Source: Hypericum androsaemum | Lineage: Eukaryota > Streptophyta > Magnoliopsida > Malpighiales > Hypericaceae | Direction: 5' to 3' | DNA: 64,000 nucleotides | Assembly (NCBI GenBank): GCA_963995505.1 | Contig: OZ023192.1 | Span: 2,386,001 to 2,450,000 of the forward strand | Shown here: positions 10,360 through 22,499 of the stretch, in pieces | How the letters are laid out: each line of letters starts with the position of its first letter | How positions within the stretch are numbered: position 1 is the first letter of the stretch | Translations under genes and position numbers: made by a program | Notes under the pieces: generated by a model | The model's input: only the letters and a program-made list of their open reading frames with translations | What the model was told of the DNA's origin: nothing | Databases searched by the model: none

Positions 10360-12601
10360 CCTTTTGAGTTCGAATTGTTAAAAAAATAACAATGTTAAAT
10401 AACTATTGGTCAATTTTCATAACCATCTAAATATCATAACCGACTAAAATCTAAATTAGACAGTACAATGAATAGATATGAATTGTTAATACGATTTGGG
10501 AAATTTTTTGTTTTTAACCTGTTGGAGCTGCTCTTGCACTTAAAAAAAAAGATGCGCCCTCTGCTTGGTAAAATTCGCTTACGCATTGCTCTGCTGTTCT
10601 GGTAAATTACGACCCAATGAGGTCATTCATTGACTTGAATGTCAATTACTGGATGATGATAATAAATTCCATTTTTTTCTTTTACTTTTCTACCTTATAA
10701 AGATTTACACCTGATTTTTTTTTACCAATTTCTGAGACCACTCTTTTGACTCTTGAACTATCACACCAGAAGTTTACTGGGTTTTTTCATTTCTCCCTGA
10801 TATATACGTAGTGAAATATTACTAAATTATTGTTAATAATCTGTGTTATGTATGCAATTTTTTAATACAACGTCAAAGTGTGTTAAATTTGTTATTATTT
10901 AATCATTTGACCCAACTTCGAAACATTTGAGGCAATTTCAAGTTCATTCAAAACCCGAGCATAGTGAATTTTGTTTGAGAAGTAACATTCGTAATGATAT
11001 ATTGAATGTAGTGTGTATTTAAATATAAAAAAAACAATTGATAACGTTAATTAAAAGAGCCGCTTGTTCAAATGAAAATAATCAGAATCCAAAACATTTA
11101 TTTCATGGACCCTTCACTTAACATGGAGCTAAATGGTCTTCACATCCACAACCCACAAAAGGGCCCTCTCCAAAGGAGATCAATGGCACGCGAAGACCAA
11201 AGGATTCCGTGTACGGATAAGGAAAAATTTATTTCCTCGCCAAGGATAGGACTAGAAATTGCAATTGCCTCAATGTGTGTCCGAGATTTTTTCTAATTTT
11301 TTGGGTTGGAGCCAACAAATATACAATTTAATTAAATTATAATAATTTTTTTATTAATTGATGATGTATATGTTTGTAGTTGTGACAGACATAAAAAAAA
11401 ATTGAACCCACATTTTTTGGGGCTAGGGCATGGGCCATCATTGAGGATAAGTTTTTTTTCTCAACTTTGGACGTGCATTTGCTTTTTGGGTAATTGGTTT
11501 TGCCTGCCACCACAACCACTCTTTTACACTTCCAATCGGACCCAATCCAATCAACCAAAATCTTATACACCTCATTACAAAATCAATTTTGTTACTTTCG
11601 GTTGCCCATCTAATCCCTAATCTGCGTTGGAGTTAAAATATGCTAACCCAATATTAATCTTGGTATTTCTTATTTTTTAGATAAGTGTAATTTTATTACA
11701 ATAATCAGTAAGTAAAAAGTAACGGCGTACATATAGATTTTTTTTGAAGGTGCTTGCATACAGTTTGGACTCAACGCTCGCTATCTCAATTTTGATAGGA
11801 AATACAAATTTTAATACGTCCCTTCAGTTCGAATAAAAAAATCATGCTTACATTATAAAAAAGGATTCCATCACATGAAAAGTTCAGAATCTCTATGTTC
11901 TTTAGATCACATCAGGTCACAAATTTGTACAAGTTAAAAGCCAAATTGTTAAAAACCTGGGAATTTTATCCAACATTTTGTGGTAAAGAGAAAATTAAAT
12001 TTTTTTGCAAAAAAAAGAGATAACAAGTTAAACTTTCTCTGCAACTATATAATCTTAAGTCAAAGAACATTTCGCCTAATCATACAAGGTGTAAGAGTAT
12101 TTGAGGGACGTTCGCAGTCGTAAAAATTAACCCGTAGAAAATATATAATCTTCAAGGAGTACTGCCACAAAGTGAGACATGCTTTGAAGAAAGGAACTTT
12201 TAAGAAAGCCTCTAAGTTGCAAAAGCTCGTGTCCAAAAGTTTCAATGAGTTTATCGGTTTCCAAAGAATTGTTTGTAAATATTCACTTGTCCTAATTTTT
12301 TCATATCGTTTGAAACACTAAATTATCGTTTTATCTTGTTTATTTATTTGAAGGGGATCTACGAGAAAACTATAATAGACCAACTCCTAGTTACCGTTAA
12401 TTCTAAGCCAAATTCCCAAGAATTGTGTTAACTTTCTTTTGGTGCCGCGTAAACCGGCGAGATTCTCCTAAACATTCGAAATCTTTTGAATTGTCCACAA
12501 TTTTGCGTGGAATTAATAACATTCGACAATTCAAATGGATAAAAGAAAAAGATCATGAACCACTTGATATAAATATTTTGAATATGTAGAAGCCCCATTA
12601 A
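10360..12601. other. Intergenic, no gene seen
   Basis: AT-rich sequence. I see no conserved frame, RNA gene or clear repeat. Open frames at 11072-11296 and 11337-11620 have no recognisable domain. Confidence 0.5.
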
Positions 12602-13022
12602 TGCTTGCTAAGATTTTTTTTTGGTAAGCAAATTAATTAATATATATAGTAATGTTTACAACTTAAGTAGTGCAAAATCACTCTTTCGAGTAATTTTATG
12701 CTAGAGTACATCAAGTTAAAGCAAAGTGGCAATGAGCCGTGACTCAATACAACAAAGATTTAACAAGATTACTACTTAAAACCTGAGAAGCATCCAAAAG
12801 CACCAGAAGCAATCGAATGCAGAAGAAGCTCAGCCCAAAACCAACCTTCAGCGACATACCGAAACCAAATCGGGAATCATCACACCTCGGACATGGCATG
12901 CTTCACGCAGAGAGCAAGGTTATGGAGGATCAAATGCCCAATTTTGATCTTGATCACGAGCCACATCCTTGATAGCCGGAAGGATTGAAGAAGCAGTTTT
13001 TGCATTCGGTTGCTTGCTAAGA
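12602..13022 (-). mobile_element. 5'-truncated LINE 3' end, minus strand
   Basis: The 12-mer tgcttgctaaga at 12602-12613 is repeated exactly at 13011-13022 and brackets a ~397-bp insert. On the minus strand the insert ends ttgcttaccaaaaaaaaat, the usual 3' terminus of plant L1 elements. The rest reads as 3'UTR and decayed ORF2 tail. Confidence 0.75.
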
Positions 13023-13224
13023 GTTGACGAATTTAATTTAAGTTTTTAGTATTTGCCCTTTTATCAAAATTGATGATGGTAGAACTTCTAGTCGTTGTTT
13101 TAATTGCCAAATCTTATTCTTATTGTGTGATATTCATGTTGAATAAGTATTTCACTTAAAGTTGGTCGGAAAGTAAATTCCCTCTATCTAATTTCCTTCG
13201 TGTCCTTATATTATGGTTTTAACT

Positions 13225-13350
13225 GGATTGAGTATTCCAAATTTAAGTTGGGTAAAATTTTTGAAAGACGAAAAAATTCTTCAAATAAATATTTAACATT
13301 ATTGTGTTTTGAATAGTTCGAATTCAAAATCTCTTCAACTATATCACTTT
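13225..13350 (+). repeat. Copy of the aaatatttaac dispersed repeat
   Basis: Contains ttcttcaaataaatatttaacattattgtg-like sequence preceded by an aatttaagttgggtaaaat-like head and followed by gttcgaattcaaaatctc. This is the same order of blocks as the copies at 8695, 19125 and 54470. The class is uncertain: non-coding, ~120-150 bp, no autonomous partner seen. Confidence 0.6.
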
Positions 13351-13765
13351 TGATAAGCAGAACTGGCTATACGAGATGAAGGGTTATGATACTTAATTGC
13401 GCGCTATATTAGATTCTACAAAGAGTGTTGGGAAATTAGGACAACAACTCTCTAATCTTAACGTAAGTGATTATATAATTGCGGTTTGTGTCGTCTTTAT
13501 ATTTTTTTTGGTGTAACGTGTCGTCTTTATATTGAGACACCAGATTGTCGACAACAGAAATATATATTTTTATGTTGGCATAAGAAAATGCAATCTCTGG
13601 CCATCGCACCATAGGGACATGTGATGTGATCAAAGTTTGTGAACCCGTGAATCTTTTTTTTTTGAGAGAATGAACCCGTGAATCCATTATAAGGTAAACT
13701 TTTTTCTTGTCCCTCCAAGCCACAACCTATAAGGGAAGACACCAACGTACAAATAAAAAAAAACA

Positions 13766-14045
13766 AATTACCCTCAGGTCCCTTGTTTATAATTTTATTA
13801 CTCGTAGGTCCCTGGCTTTCGAAAATAGTGTATGAGGTCCCTATTTTTTAAGAAAATATTGGTCTCAGGTCCCTAGTCACCAGATCGATCTTCTTAAAAA
13901 TCTCCAGAGAAAATCTCCGATCAGGTGACTAGGAACCTCATACCAATATTTTCTTAAAAAGTAGGGACCTCATACACTATTTTCGAAATCCAGGGACCTG
14001 CGAGTAATAAAACTATAAACTAGAGATCTGAGGATAATTTACCCT
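13766..14045. mobile_element. 280-bp fold-back MITE
   Basis: Almost the whole element is an inverted repeat. The left arm has aggtccc blocks spaced by ttattactcg and gaaaatagtgtatgagg; the right arm is its near-exact reverse complement around a short centre at about 13890-13915. The termini read aaattaccctcaggtccc and its counterpart ctgaggataatttaccc. RNA from it would form a long hairpin. It resembles the ends of the larger long-TIR elements at 46785 and 62505. No clear TSD was found. Confidence 0.75.
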
Positions 14046-14283
14046 AAAAAATGATTTGATTTACAATTTTCCCAATTTTTTCAACATATTTTTTTTGCCC
14101 AAATGGTAGCACACAATACGATGAGTAGTGATATAAAATGTAACGAGCGGGGTGATACATTGCGCTTCAAGGTTTACAATGTGATTAGATTTTATAAGGC
14201 AAGCCAGATTTTACGAGGTGTCTTGAAATAAAAAAAAAATCGTGAGAGCTTTGTCCAAGCCAATGATGGATCACACACGAACA

Positions 14284-17200
14284 GCTGCTACCAAGACCTC
14301 TTTTTGAGGGGAACACGAACCAATATATAAAAGTTCTCAAGTGGGAAAGTCTGCAAGCAGTAATACATTAAGCTTAATGAGATGGACAACAAATCAGTCC
14401 CCCGGGAGCACACCCAATCTAACCTGCTTACAAAACTAATCAGCTAATTGGTTTAGACGTCTTGGAATGAAGATTGACGAACACAAAGGTAAATTCTCCA
14501 ACAACCCACGGATACGGATGATAAGGTCTTCGACTTGCCAGTGGACATGAGCTGTTGGATCATTTATAAAAAAGTGCACCAGATAACAATCAGTTTCAAC
14601 CTCCGAGAAAATGGCAAAAACTTTCGCCCTATAGAAAAAAGCGCAAGTTCAATAGCTATAAGTTCAGCCTCAAGTGGAGAGGATGCAAGTCTTGCATCAG
14701 TTTGACCTTCAATGATAAGGCCTAAGTGGTTCCTTGTAATCGCCACGATCCCAGTCGGGTAGGATGAATCCAGCCAAGAAGCGTAGCAATTGTACTTCAC
14801 AGTTCCAACGAAAAGAACAGTCCATGAAGTTAGTCGTGTCAGACCCGAATTCTGATATGCAACACTTGCCCTAGTAATCTGCAGATATTCAAAGCACAAA
14901 TAAGAAGCTTTCCGCCCAGTTTCAATTAGATCAATCTTGTCCCCATCAAAAAGGAATTTATTCCTGGAAATCTAAAAATTCCAGCAAGTGAACAAACCAC
15001 AAGAGACCAAGTCATGATCCATATGAGAATGAAACTGCAGAAGGAGAGCATTCAACCAATGGCAAAAAGTCACACGAGTTGAACTGTTGAAACTAAAACT
15101 AAACGAACTAACATATCAAGTAGCCCTCACACGAGGGCACTGAAATAACATATGAAAAATAGTTTCATCAGCAAGCCCACAAACAGTAAAGAGGAGATCT
15201 AAAAAGACATCTCCTATGTAAATTCGCGGCAGTAGGAATAGCATTCCTAGCTAGCCTCCACACAAAATTCTGAACTTTTGGGGGCACTTTAAGTTTCTAA
15301 ATCTTCCTCCAGATGCCTGGATCAAAAGGAGGCACATTAACATCAGTAGGCAGAATAGAGAAAAAACTAGCAATTTGGCTTTTGATCAGAAGATAATCAC
15401 GTTTAACCGAGTAAACCCCATCCAAACTATGTTTTCACACAAGCCTGTCAGGAAAGGATATCCGGCTCAAAGCAATTTGGGAGATAGCCTGTTGTTTGGT
15501 AGCTGAAAAGAGAGTCTGCAAGAGATCAAAGTTTTAGCTCGTAGTGGAAATAGAGATCAAATCTAAAACAGAAGCAAACTGAGTACCCAAAATGGTTCTA
15601 GGAGCAATTCTATGATCAGGGAACCTAGGAACCCATGGGTCACTCCAAATATTGGTTGAAACACCAATCCTAATTTTAACAAACAAACCATCACAAATGG
15701 CATCCCGACCAGCCAAAAAACTACTCCAAATTTATGAGGGCCTGTAACCATTGTTAGCAGTCAACAAATCAGAATCAGGAAAGTACAAATCTTTCAAAAT
15801 TTTATAGCACATAGAGTTTTGGTGACTTGTCTGTCTCCAGACATGCTTGGCAAGTAGAGCAATATTAAAAGTTCTCAATTCTTTAAAGCCCAATCCTCTT
15901 TAAGATTTAGATTCAGTGAGTTTACTCCAACTCAGCCAATGAATCTTTCTTTTATCAAAATCTCCTGACCACCAGAACTTCGACATCAAATCATTGAGCT
16001 TATCACAAAAGGAGACGAGAAACAAAACACATTGCATTAAATAGCATGGAATTGAGGCAAGTACATATTTGATTAGTACCTCCCTACCTGACATAGGAAG
16101 CAGCTTTTGTTTCCAACTTCGAGTTTTGGCCAACATTTTATCAAAAATATAGGCCAAATTCTCACTCTTTGATCTTCCCAAAATGGAAGGAATTCCCAAG
16201 TATTTATCACCTGCAGGCATAACATTCATTTCCAAGATTGTAGTGATGGCAGAGATCAACTCAGGAGATTCCCATCCAGAAAATAGGACACAAGATTTAT
16301 GAAAATTGGTATCTTGTCCTGTCATCAAACAGAAAGAAGTCAGAAGAGATTTAAAATAATTAGCTTCACTAACACTAGCCTTCCCAAATAGAATAGTATC
16401 ATCATCAAAAAGCATATGAGTTAACACATGGCAATTTCTGTTAAGGAGAAAGCAAAAAATATCGCCCCTGGATCTAGCACGATTAATGAAGTGAGCAAGG
16501 GAATCCGAAACAAAAAGAAAAAGGAAAGGGGAAAATGGATCCCCTTGCCTAATCCCGCGGGTCACATTAAAGAAAGGCAACATCATCCCATTAAACAGAA
16601 CACTAAAAGAGGTAGAATGAAGACAACTCATGACACATTTAACCCATTTCGGGGGGAAACTAATTTTGACAAGAACCCTCTTCAAAAAAACTCAATCAAC
16701 CAAATCATAAGCTTTCATTAAATCCAGTTTAATTGCTAAATGATTTGATTTCTTTCTTTTTGAAGTTTTAAGACAATGAAAAGCCTCGTGAGCAATAATC
16801 AAATAGTCCTAAATGCATCAGTCCTTAATAAACGCTCCCTGACACTCCAAAATTAAACAACTCATCCAAGGACTCAAACGATTAGCACGCACCTTCGAAT
16901 AGACCTTATACACAAAATTACATAAGCTGATAGGCCTAAAACAATGCACATCAGTAGGCTTGCTAGTCTTAGGGATCAAAGAGATAAATGTCTTATTAAG
17001 CTCTCTAGGCACAACAGAAGATTCAAAGAGATTAAGAATCAAAGCGTAAAGATCATCTTTCACAATAGACCAATATTTGTGGTAGAAAATTCTAGGAAAT
17101 CCATCAGGGCCCGGGGACTTAATACCACCCATACTGAAAGCATCATTCTTGACTTCCTCAAAGGTAATAGGCCTAATAAGATTATCAGCCATCTCACCTG

Positions 17201-18588
17201 TAACCATAGAGGGAATACATTCAATCAAATCAGTAGCATCCGTCCGCAGTAGTAGTACGGGTATAAAGAGCATGAAAATGTGATTGAATCAAGTCTTACA
17301 AAATAGATTCATCCTCAACCCAAGTGCCATCACCAATTTGAAGCTTAACTACCTGGTTAGATTGCCTCCGTTAAGTAGCCATCGTATGAAAGAAAGACAT
17401 ATTTTTATCACCCCAGGACAGCCAATTCACCCGAGACTGTTGCTGCCAAAAAACTTCTTCTTTCAAATGCAAATTAGCAAGCTCGGCTTTAATCTTAACT
17501 TCTTAGATCTTACACTAGGTGGCATGGTCGCTCTCTTGAATCGCAAGAAGCTGGCATGATAAATCTCCAATCCTGGACTTTCTGCACTTATTAAAATTTT
17601 TGCTCCAGTAGAGCAGGTCAGTAGTACAATTTGAAATTTTTTTCCTGAAAATAAATGGAGGAATTTCGCAAGGAGAAATAGACCATGAATGGTCCACTAC
17701 ATCCCTACATCCATCCATCTTAGTCCAAAATGCTTCAAATCTAAAAGGTCTGCGTTTAATTTTTGAGAAATCTGTTTGCAACAACAAAAAGTAGTGATCA
17801 GATCCCTCAATAGGCCCATAAACAATCTACGCCCTAGGAAAAGCATTTCGCCAAGAAACATTAGCTAAACCTCTGTCAAGGTGTTGAAGAAGATTAGCTT
17901 TCCCAAGTTGCAAGTTTGACCAAGTAAAAGGATTACCTTTAAAACCAAGGTCAATGAGTTCACCAACTTGCATGAACTCATTTAGCAGATCCATCTGCCA
18001 AAAGTCTGGAAAATTACCTCCTTTCCTCTCATCTGGTGAAGCGATGATGTTGAGGTCTCCGATGCATAGCCAAGGAGAATAAAGGTTCCTACTGTAGTTA
18101 GAAAAGGACTGCCAAAATCTCCTCTTCTTATAGGAATCCGGTTCACCATAAGTAAAAGAACAAAACCAAGAGAAGTCCGACTGAACAAACCGACAGAAAG
18201 TATCTACACAATTTTTGGAAAAACTGAGAATGTCAATTTCAATACCACTGGTCCACCACAACGCCAAACCCCCGGATCTACCTTGAGGATCAACGTAAAA
18301 GCTATACTCAAACTTGCAATTTCTTCGAATACCATCGATTTTCTTCCTACCTTGTTTTGTTTCCATTAGAAAAATAACATGGGGGCAATGTTTTCTAATC
18401 AGGCCTTTCAAGAGACGAATTGTCGAGGGGGTACCTAGCCCTCGACAATTCCAAATAAAGTAACTCATTGATTCTCGGGAGATAGTGCCACTGTCTCCCG
18501 AGAAAGGGTTGAAATTATAACAGAGTTACCTTCAGTCTCCACCAGAGTATGAGAAAGTGGATCACTCGACTGCTGCTACCAAGACCTC
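14284..18588 (-). mobile_element. Near full-length L1-type LINE with 17-bp TSD, degenerate
   Basis: Exact 17-bp duplication gctgctaccaagacctc at 14284-14300 and 18572-18588 brackets 4.27 kb. On the minus strand the order is endonuclease (18468-17827: IWNCRGLGTPSTIRLLKG, IGDLNIIASPDE, LDRGLANVSW), linker (17787-17515), reverse transcriptase (17273-16818 and 16685-15900: SLCNFVYKV, IRQGDPFSPFLF, and a catalytic box reading FDDD where FADD/YADD is expected), then fragments at 15751-15534 and an RNase H-like tail (14899-14564: YNCYASWLDSSYPTG). A short T-run at 14301 is the remnant of the poly-A tail. Stops and frameshifts split ORF2 into at least five pieces, so it is inactive. Confidence 0.9.
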
Positions 18589-18975
18589 GACAGCTGAATG
18601 ATTTGCCATCAAAGCCGTAGCAAAACTCATCAAGGAAAAGCATCCTTTATGGTATGTCATGGTGGAACCCGACTGTAAATTTTTTGTTGATTTTGTGACC
18701 TTTGCTTCTCCCAATATTGACTGGCATTTTGATATTCAAGCGATGGAGGTACAAACATTTTTTTTGAGTTTACCCTTGTGTAAACTTGTATATATTTCAC
18801 GGCTTGCTAATCAGGTCGTAGATTGGTTGGCTAAGTTGCTCGTATGGGTCTCCCTTTGGAGAATGTTTTGGCTAATCCTCCTCGTGAACTTGAGGAGCTA
18901 CTATTGTACGATTTCATTGATCAATGAAGTTGCTAACTTTTGCTTTTCAAAAAAAGAAAGAGATAGACACGACAT
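18589..18975 (+). mobile_element. Older plus-strand LINE RNase H/3' end, target of the nested LINE
   Basis: Downstream of the TSD the plus strand reads AE-stop-FAIKAVAKLIKEKHPLWYVM, then DCKFFVDF, SRLANQVVDWLAK and ANPPRELEELLLYDFIDQ-stop, an RNase H tail typical of plant LINEs with a frameshift near 18838. It ends tttgcttttcaaaaaaag. The sequence just left of 14284 probably continues the same element, so the 4.3-kb LINE landed inside its RNase H domain. Confidence 0.75.
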
Positions 18976-18976
18976 A

Positions 18977-19026
18977 AAACATGTTCGTCTAATTTTTGGT
19001 TAAACATGTTCGTCTAATTTTTGGTT
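18977..19026. repeat. 25-bp tandem duplication
   Basis: Two adjacent exact copies of a 25-bp unit beginning aaacatgttcgtctaattt, immediately after the older LINE tail. Confidence 0.9.
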
Positions 19027-19124
19027 TGGGAACCGCTGGTTTTCTTCTCCAGAATTGGCGATTCGCGTAGAATGGTTCGGAATCCAATTTTGTGCATTAC
19101 ATAATCGCCTCGTATGAACAATCA

Positions 19125-19260
19125 TTTAAATTAAATACATTGTTTGATTTAATCAAGAAGTTTCAAGTTAAAAATGCAATAACATTAAATATTTGTCGGA
19201 AAAGTTTTATCATCTTTAAAAAATTCCACCCGACTCGAAGTTAGATTAACTAGTTGTTAT
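19125..19260 (-). repeat. Copy of the aaatatttaac dispersed repeat (minus)
   Basis: Reverse complement contains gactcgaagtt-like head, gataaaacttttcc, gacaaatatttaatgttatt and a ttgattaaatcaaac tail, in the same block order as the plus-strand copies. Confidence 0.6.
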
Positions 19261-19834
19261 AAAAAAACACAAGCGCCCGGTGCCAAGTACGTTTCTAAAT
19301 TCTAACAATCATCAGGACACCATTCATTTGCAGGTTCTCTTGCACATGATGCTTGTACTTTTCTGAACAGCTCGTCTCGAGTTGAAACCTGTTTCCAATA
19401 TTGTTTTTATCCGAGTTCAGTTCGGATCGAACTATTTGCGTCCAATCATTTTTTTGAGCATAGTTGGCACGTAAAAAGGAAGTAGCATGACAAATTCAGT
19501 TTCAAATGTAAAAACTATTTAAAGTCACTGGCCATCTATCAGAAAAGAATAAAAAAATCTAATCTTTGTTTGTTTATAACCATATGATATTCGTCATCAT
19601 TACATCATCATATTCACAAGTATCATTTCATTTAGAACGAGAGAATTATTGTGTCCCGTGAAAGAGGCAGTTTCCTTCATGATATAAGGGAATCCAAGGG
19701 TCATAGAAAGTCTTCTCTGAAATCGGACTATATTAGATCTAACTAGGAAAAGATTGTTCGATGTTAACTATATCTAAAATTTGAAGCTTGAGAATGTCAG
19801 TGAGTTAAAATTCGATAAAAAATTCATTACAAAT

Positions 19835-19974
19835 AATCCAACCTAACTTGCCAAAGACCATTCAGTCTAACGTCACAAGGCATTGTTGAATTGACAGAAG
19901 TTCATGGTCCAATTCTTGACAGTTGTAAACATGATGTAAATATTTATCTTTCAAAAAAAAAATCTAACCTAACT
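19835..19974 (+). mobile_element. Second SINE of the tttcaaaaaaaaa family
   Basis: A 112-bp body (19849-19960) is flanked by aatccaacctaact (19835-19848) and aatctaacctaact (19961-19974), a 14-bp TSD with one mismatch. The head (accattcagtctaacgtcacaag) aligns with the head of the 1983 copy, and the tail is tttatctttcaaaaaaaaa. The B-box region is more decayed than in the 1983 copy. Confidence 0.72.
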
Positions 19975-20027
19975 CAAACCCACATTATTCAACCTAGCAA
20001 ATATTTGAGCAACAACTTTTTGTTTTA

Positions 20028-20130
20028 TACCACCTAGTATTTGTGACTAGCCACTAATCTAATTTTGAGCCAGATAAGATCTTTAAAAGGCAGCAATACA
20101 CATCCACAAATATTTAATACTGATGTATTC
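20028..20130 (+). repeat. Copy of the aaatatttaac dispersed repeat
   Basis: Contains actaatctaattttgagcc, gatctttaaaaggcagcaa and cacaaatatttaatactgatg, the same block order as the copies at 51285 and 54298. Confidence 0.6.
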
Positions 20131-20427
20131 TCGAGGATTCTAAAGTTTGAGCAACAACTTTGTGCCATGCCATAGGCATTGGGCTTCCATGCATTGATGG
20201 GCCATAACCGATCTCACCAAGCTCACATCACCAACCCAATATTCCAACCACTAAAAAGGTCTCAACTCTTAAATCTCAAAACCCAAAAGCCCAAACACAC
20301 AAACAAAACCACCACCGAAAACAAACCAAAACGCCTAAACCAAATTTTCTCCCCCAAATCAAAATCACACTCCCCCGGAGCCCCTTGACTCCCACTCCCA
20401 CTCCCACACCCACCTAACACAACTACG

Positions 20428-22499
20428 ATGCAAACGCTCCTCCTGCCGGCGGTCCGGCCAGGCACCACCGCCGCGGCGCCGGCGCCACCGTCCCATGCGC
20501 TCCTCCGCCGCCAACTGACTCTCCGGCCTCCCAATTCACTGCCGCTACCGTCCAAGCGACCTGCCCTCTTTTCCCACTTCACATTCCCCTCTTCCGGTAA
20601 TGACCCTTTTGGGCTTGGCCTCGAAAAGGGTCTAAAGTTCTCACCTTTGACCAAAACGAACGCTTCCTCCTCTCCTGCTTCTTATGGGTCCTCCGGTGAT
20701 GACCTTGATAAGGCTAAACTTGCCCAGGTACTGAAGTTGGTTTCTTTAATTCTTTTTTTTTTCAGTTCACTTCTGCTTTTTGGGTTTGGTTTGGTGGGTT
20801 TATTTGTGTAAAAAGATTGGAACTTTATTTGTGAGCTTTGACTTTGGTCTTGTAAAATTCTTGAGCTGGATTCTTAGCTACAGAATCAGGTGTAATTGGA
20901 AGATGCTTTCTTAAATTTTAATAGTTTCGTACATTGGGTTTTCGTAGAAAGTCAACTGAGGCTCGGGTGGGTGGCTCTTGAAAGATTGGGAATTGGGTTG
21001 ACTTTTTTTCTTTCTTTCTCTTTAGTGTGATTGGCATCCAAGTAATGACAATCTCCCGTACATGGTTGATTGGAATTTGTCGTCGTGGTTGATTTGATCT
21101 TTGTTGGTGCGAATTGCAGGTGGCTAAGAGATTAGAGAGCACGTCGAGGTACTTCGGGAGGTTGGGCAGTTTGGGGTTCTGGGGACAGCTAGTTTTAACT
21201 GTTGTTGCAGCTGTGATTCTTTCTTTTTCAGTTGTGGTTACTGGGAAGATCTCCTCTCCTCCTACTTTCTATGCTACGGCTGGTGGAATAGCTGCTGGAT
21301 TCATGTCGGTTTTCTGGTCGTTTGGTTACATTCGGTTGTCGGAAAAGCTCCGTAAGACGGCTAATGATCCATCCAAGGTATGGAAATGAGTAAACTTTTC
21401 GAAAATAACTAGTTGAGCTTACTCCATCTGGTCTTGTTTGCATCCAAGTGTTCTTAACAAAATCCTAAACCTTTCACCGAGTGTAATTCTGCTTTCCAAA
21501 TGCAATACTTTGCTATATCATTGAATACAGTAATTGATGTTTAGATTTCTCCGACGTTGTGTTTTCAGGCGCCCCCTCGTGCTGATGTTGTGAAAAGCTT
21601 GAAATATGGCATCATTTTGAATCTGCTGGGCATGGGATCTGCTATCCTTGGGATGCAAGCCACGGTCGGAGTATTGGTGGCAAAAGCTCTAACATCTTCA
21701 GCAAATCCATTTTACCAGGGAATCTCTCCAGGCTACAGTCCTGTTCTTGCATTGGATGTCTTCTTGGTGCAGGTATTTTACACGACACTTCTATTACTTC
21801 TAATGTCCATGAACTGCAGCTTCTAGGAGGAACTATACTGGACAAGTTCTATTGATGCTAGCTCGACTTCAATCTGCTAAAAGCTAATGCATGCAGATAG
21901 TAGAAAAATAATCATACTAGTGAATCAATTGCGAACATACATTGCACTAGTTTTAATTTCTGTAAGCGTACATGGAGTTAGGCATGTCCATTGTGAGAAG
22001 AAAATTGACCACCGGTTCATGATGTCACAAACACATAACCCAGGCACTCCACCAACAACCTTTCAAACATAATCCGGAGCTAATGGATCGTTGATGCTTA
22101 AAGGGTCTTAAGTTTATCGGCATGACTAGTAGAACACTTGAACGGATCTTAGGAATACTATGATGCATATGCTCTTACGACCTCATTTTGGTGTGTGTGT
22201 ACTGAAGCATAGGTATAGAGTCTGGGCATTTCTTTAATGTATGAGTAGTTGTTTTATCGGTCCGATACGTTAATTGTGGTGCTGAACCGCTGTGACAGTG
22301 GACATTAATCTACTTGTATTGATAAGCTACTCTTTGTCACGAGTTTGTAATTCACTGCTCTCATGTTTTGTGCTTGTTGTTCCAGGCATCAGCAAACACG
22401 ATCTTGTCCCATTTCCTGGGGCTTGTTTCCTCTTTGGAGCTGTTGCGCTCTGTCACGCTGCCACCGATCGAAACCAGTCCCATCCCGAAGGTTGCATAA
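20428..22499 (+). CDS. TIC21/PIC1, chloroplast inner-envelope protein
   Basis: Component of the chloroplast inner-envelope import machinery, also described as the iron permease PIC1. Four exons: 20428-20727, 21120-21377, 21569-21772 and 22386-22499, all phase 0 with GT-AG introns; 291 aa in total (the Arabidopsis protein is about 296). The first ~85 residues are Ser/Pro/Ala/Arg-rich with few acidic residues, as in a transit peptide. The mature part has four hydrophobic segments (FWGQLVLTVVAAVILSFSVV; ATAGGIAAGFMSVFWSFGYI; IILNLLGMGSAILGMQATVG; and the exon 3/4 boundary VFLVQASANTILSHFLGLV). The end LELLRSVTLPPIETSPIPKVA-stop is the family's C-terminus. The ATG at 20428 opens the transit peptide. 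It is convergent with the reticulon gene. The sequence does not decide between translocon and iron-transport roles. Confidence 0.95.

Noticed and set aside
21887..22363. Short frames within TIC21 intron 3
   Set aside because: Intronic reading without domains. The spliced protein accounts for the locus.
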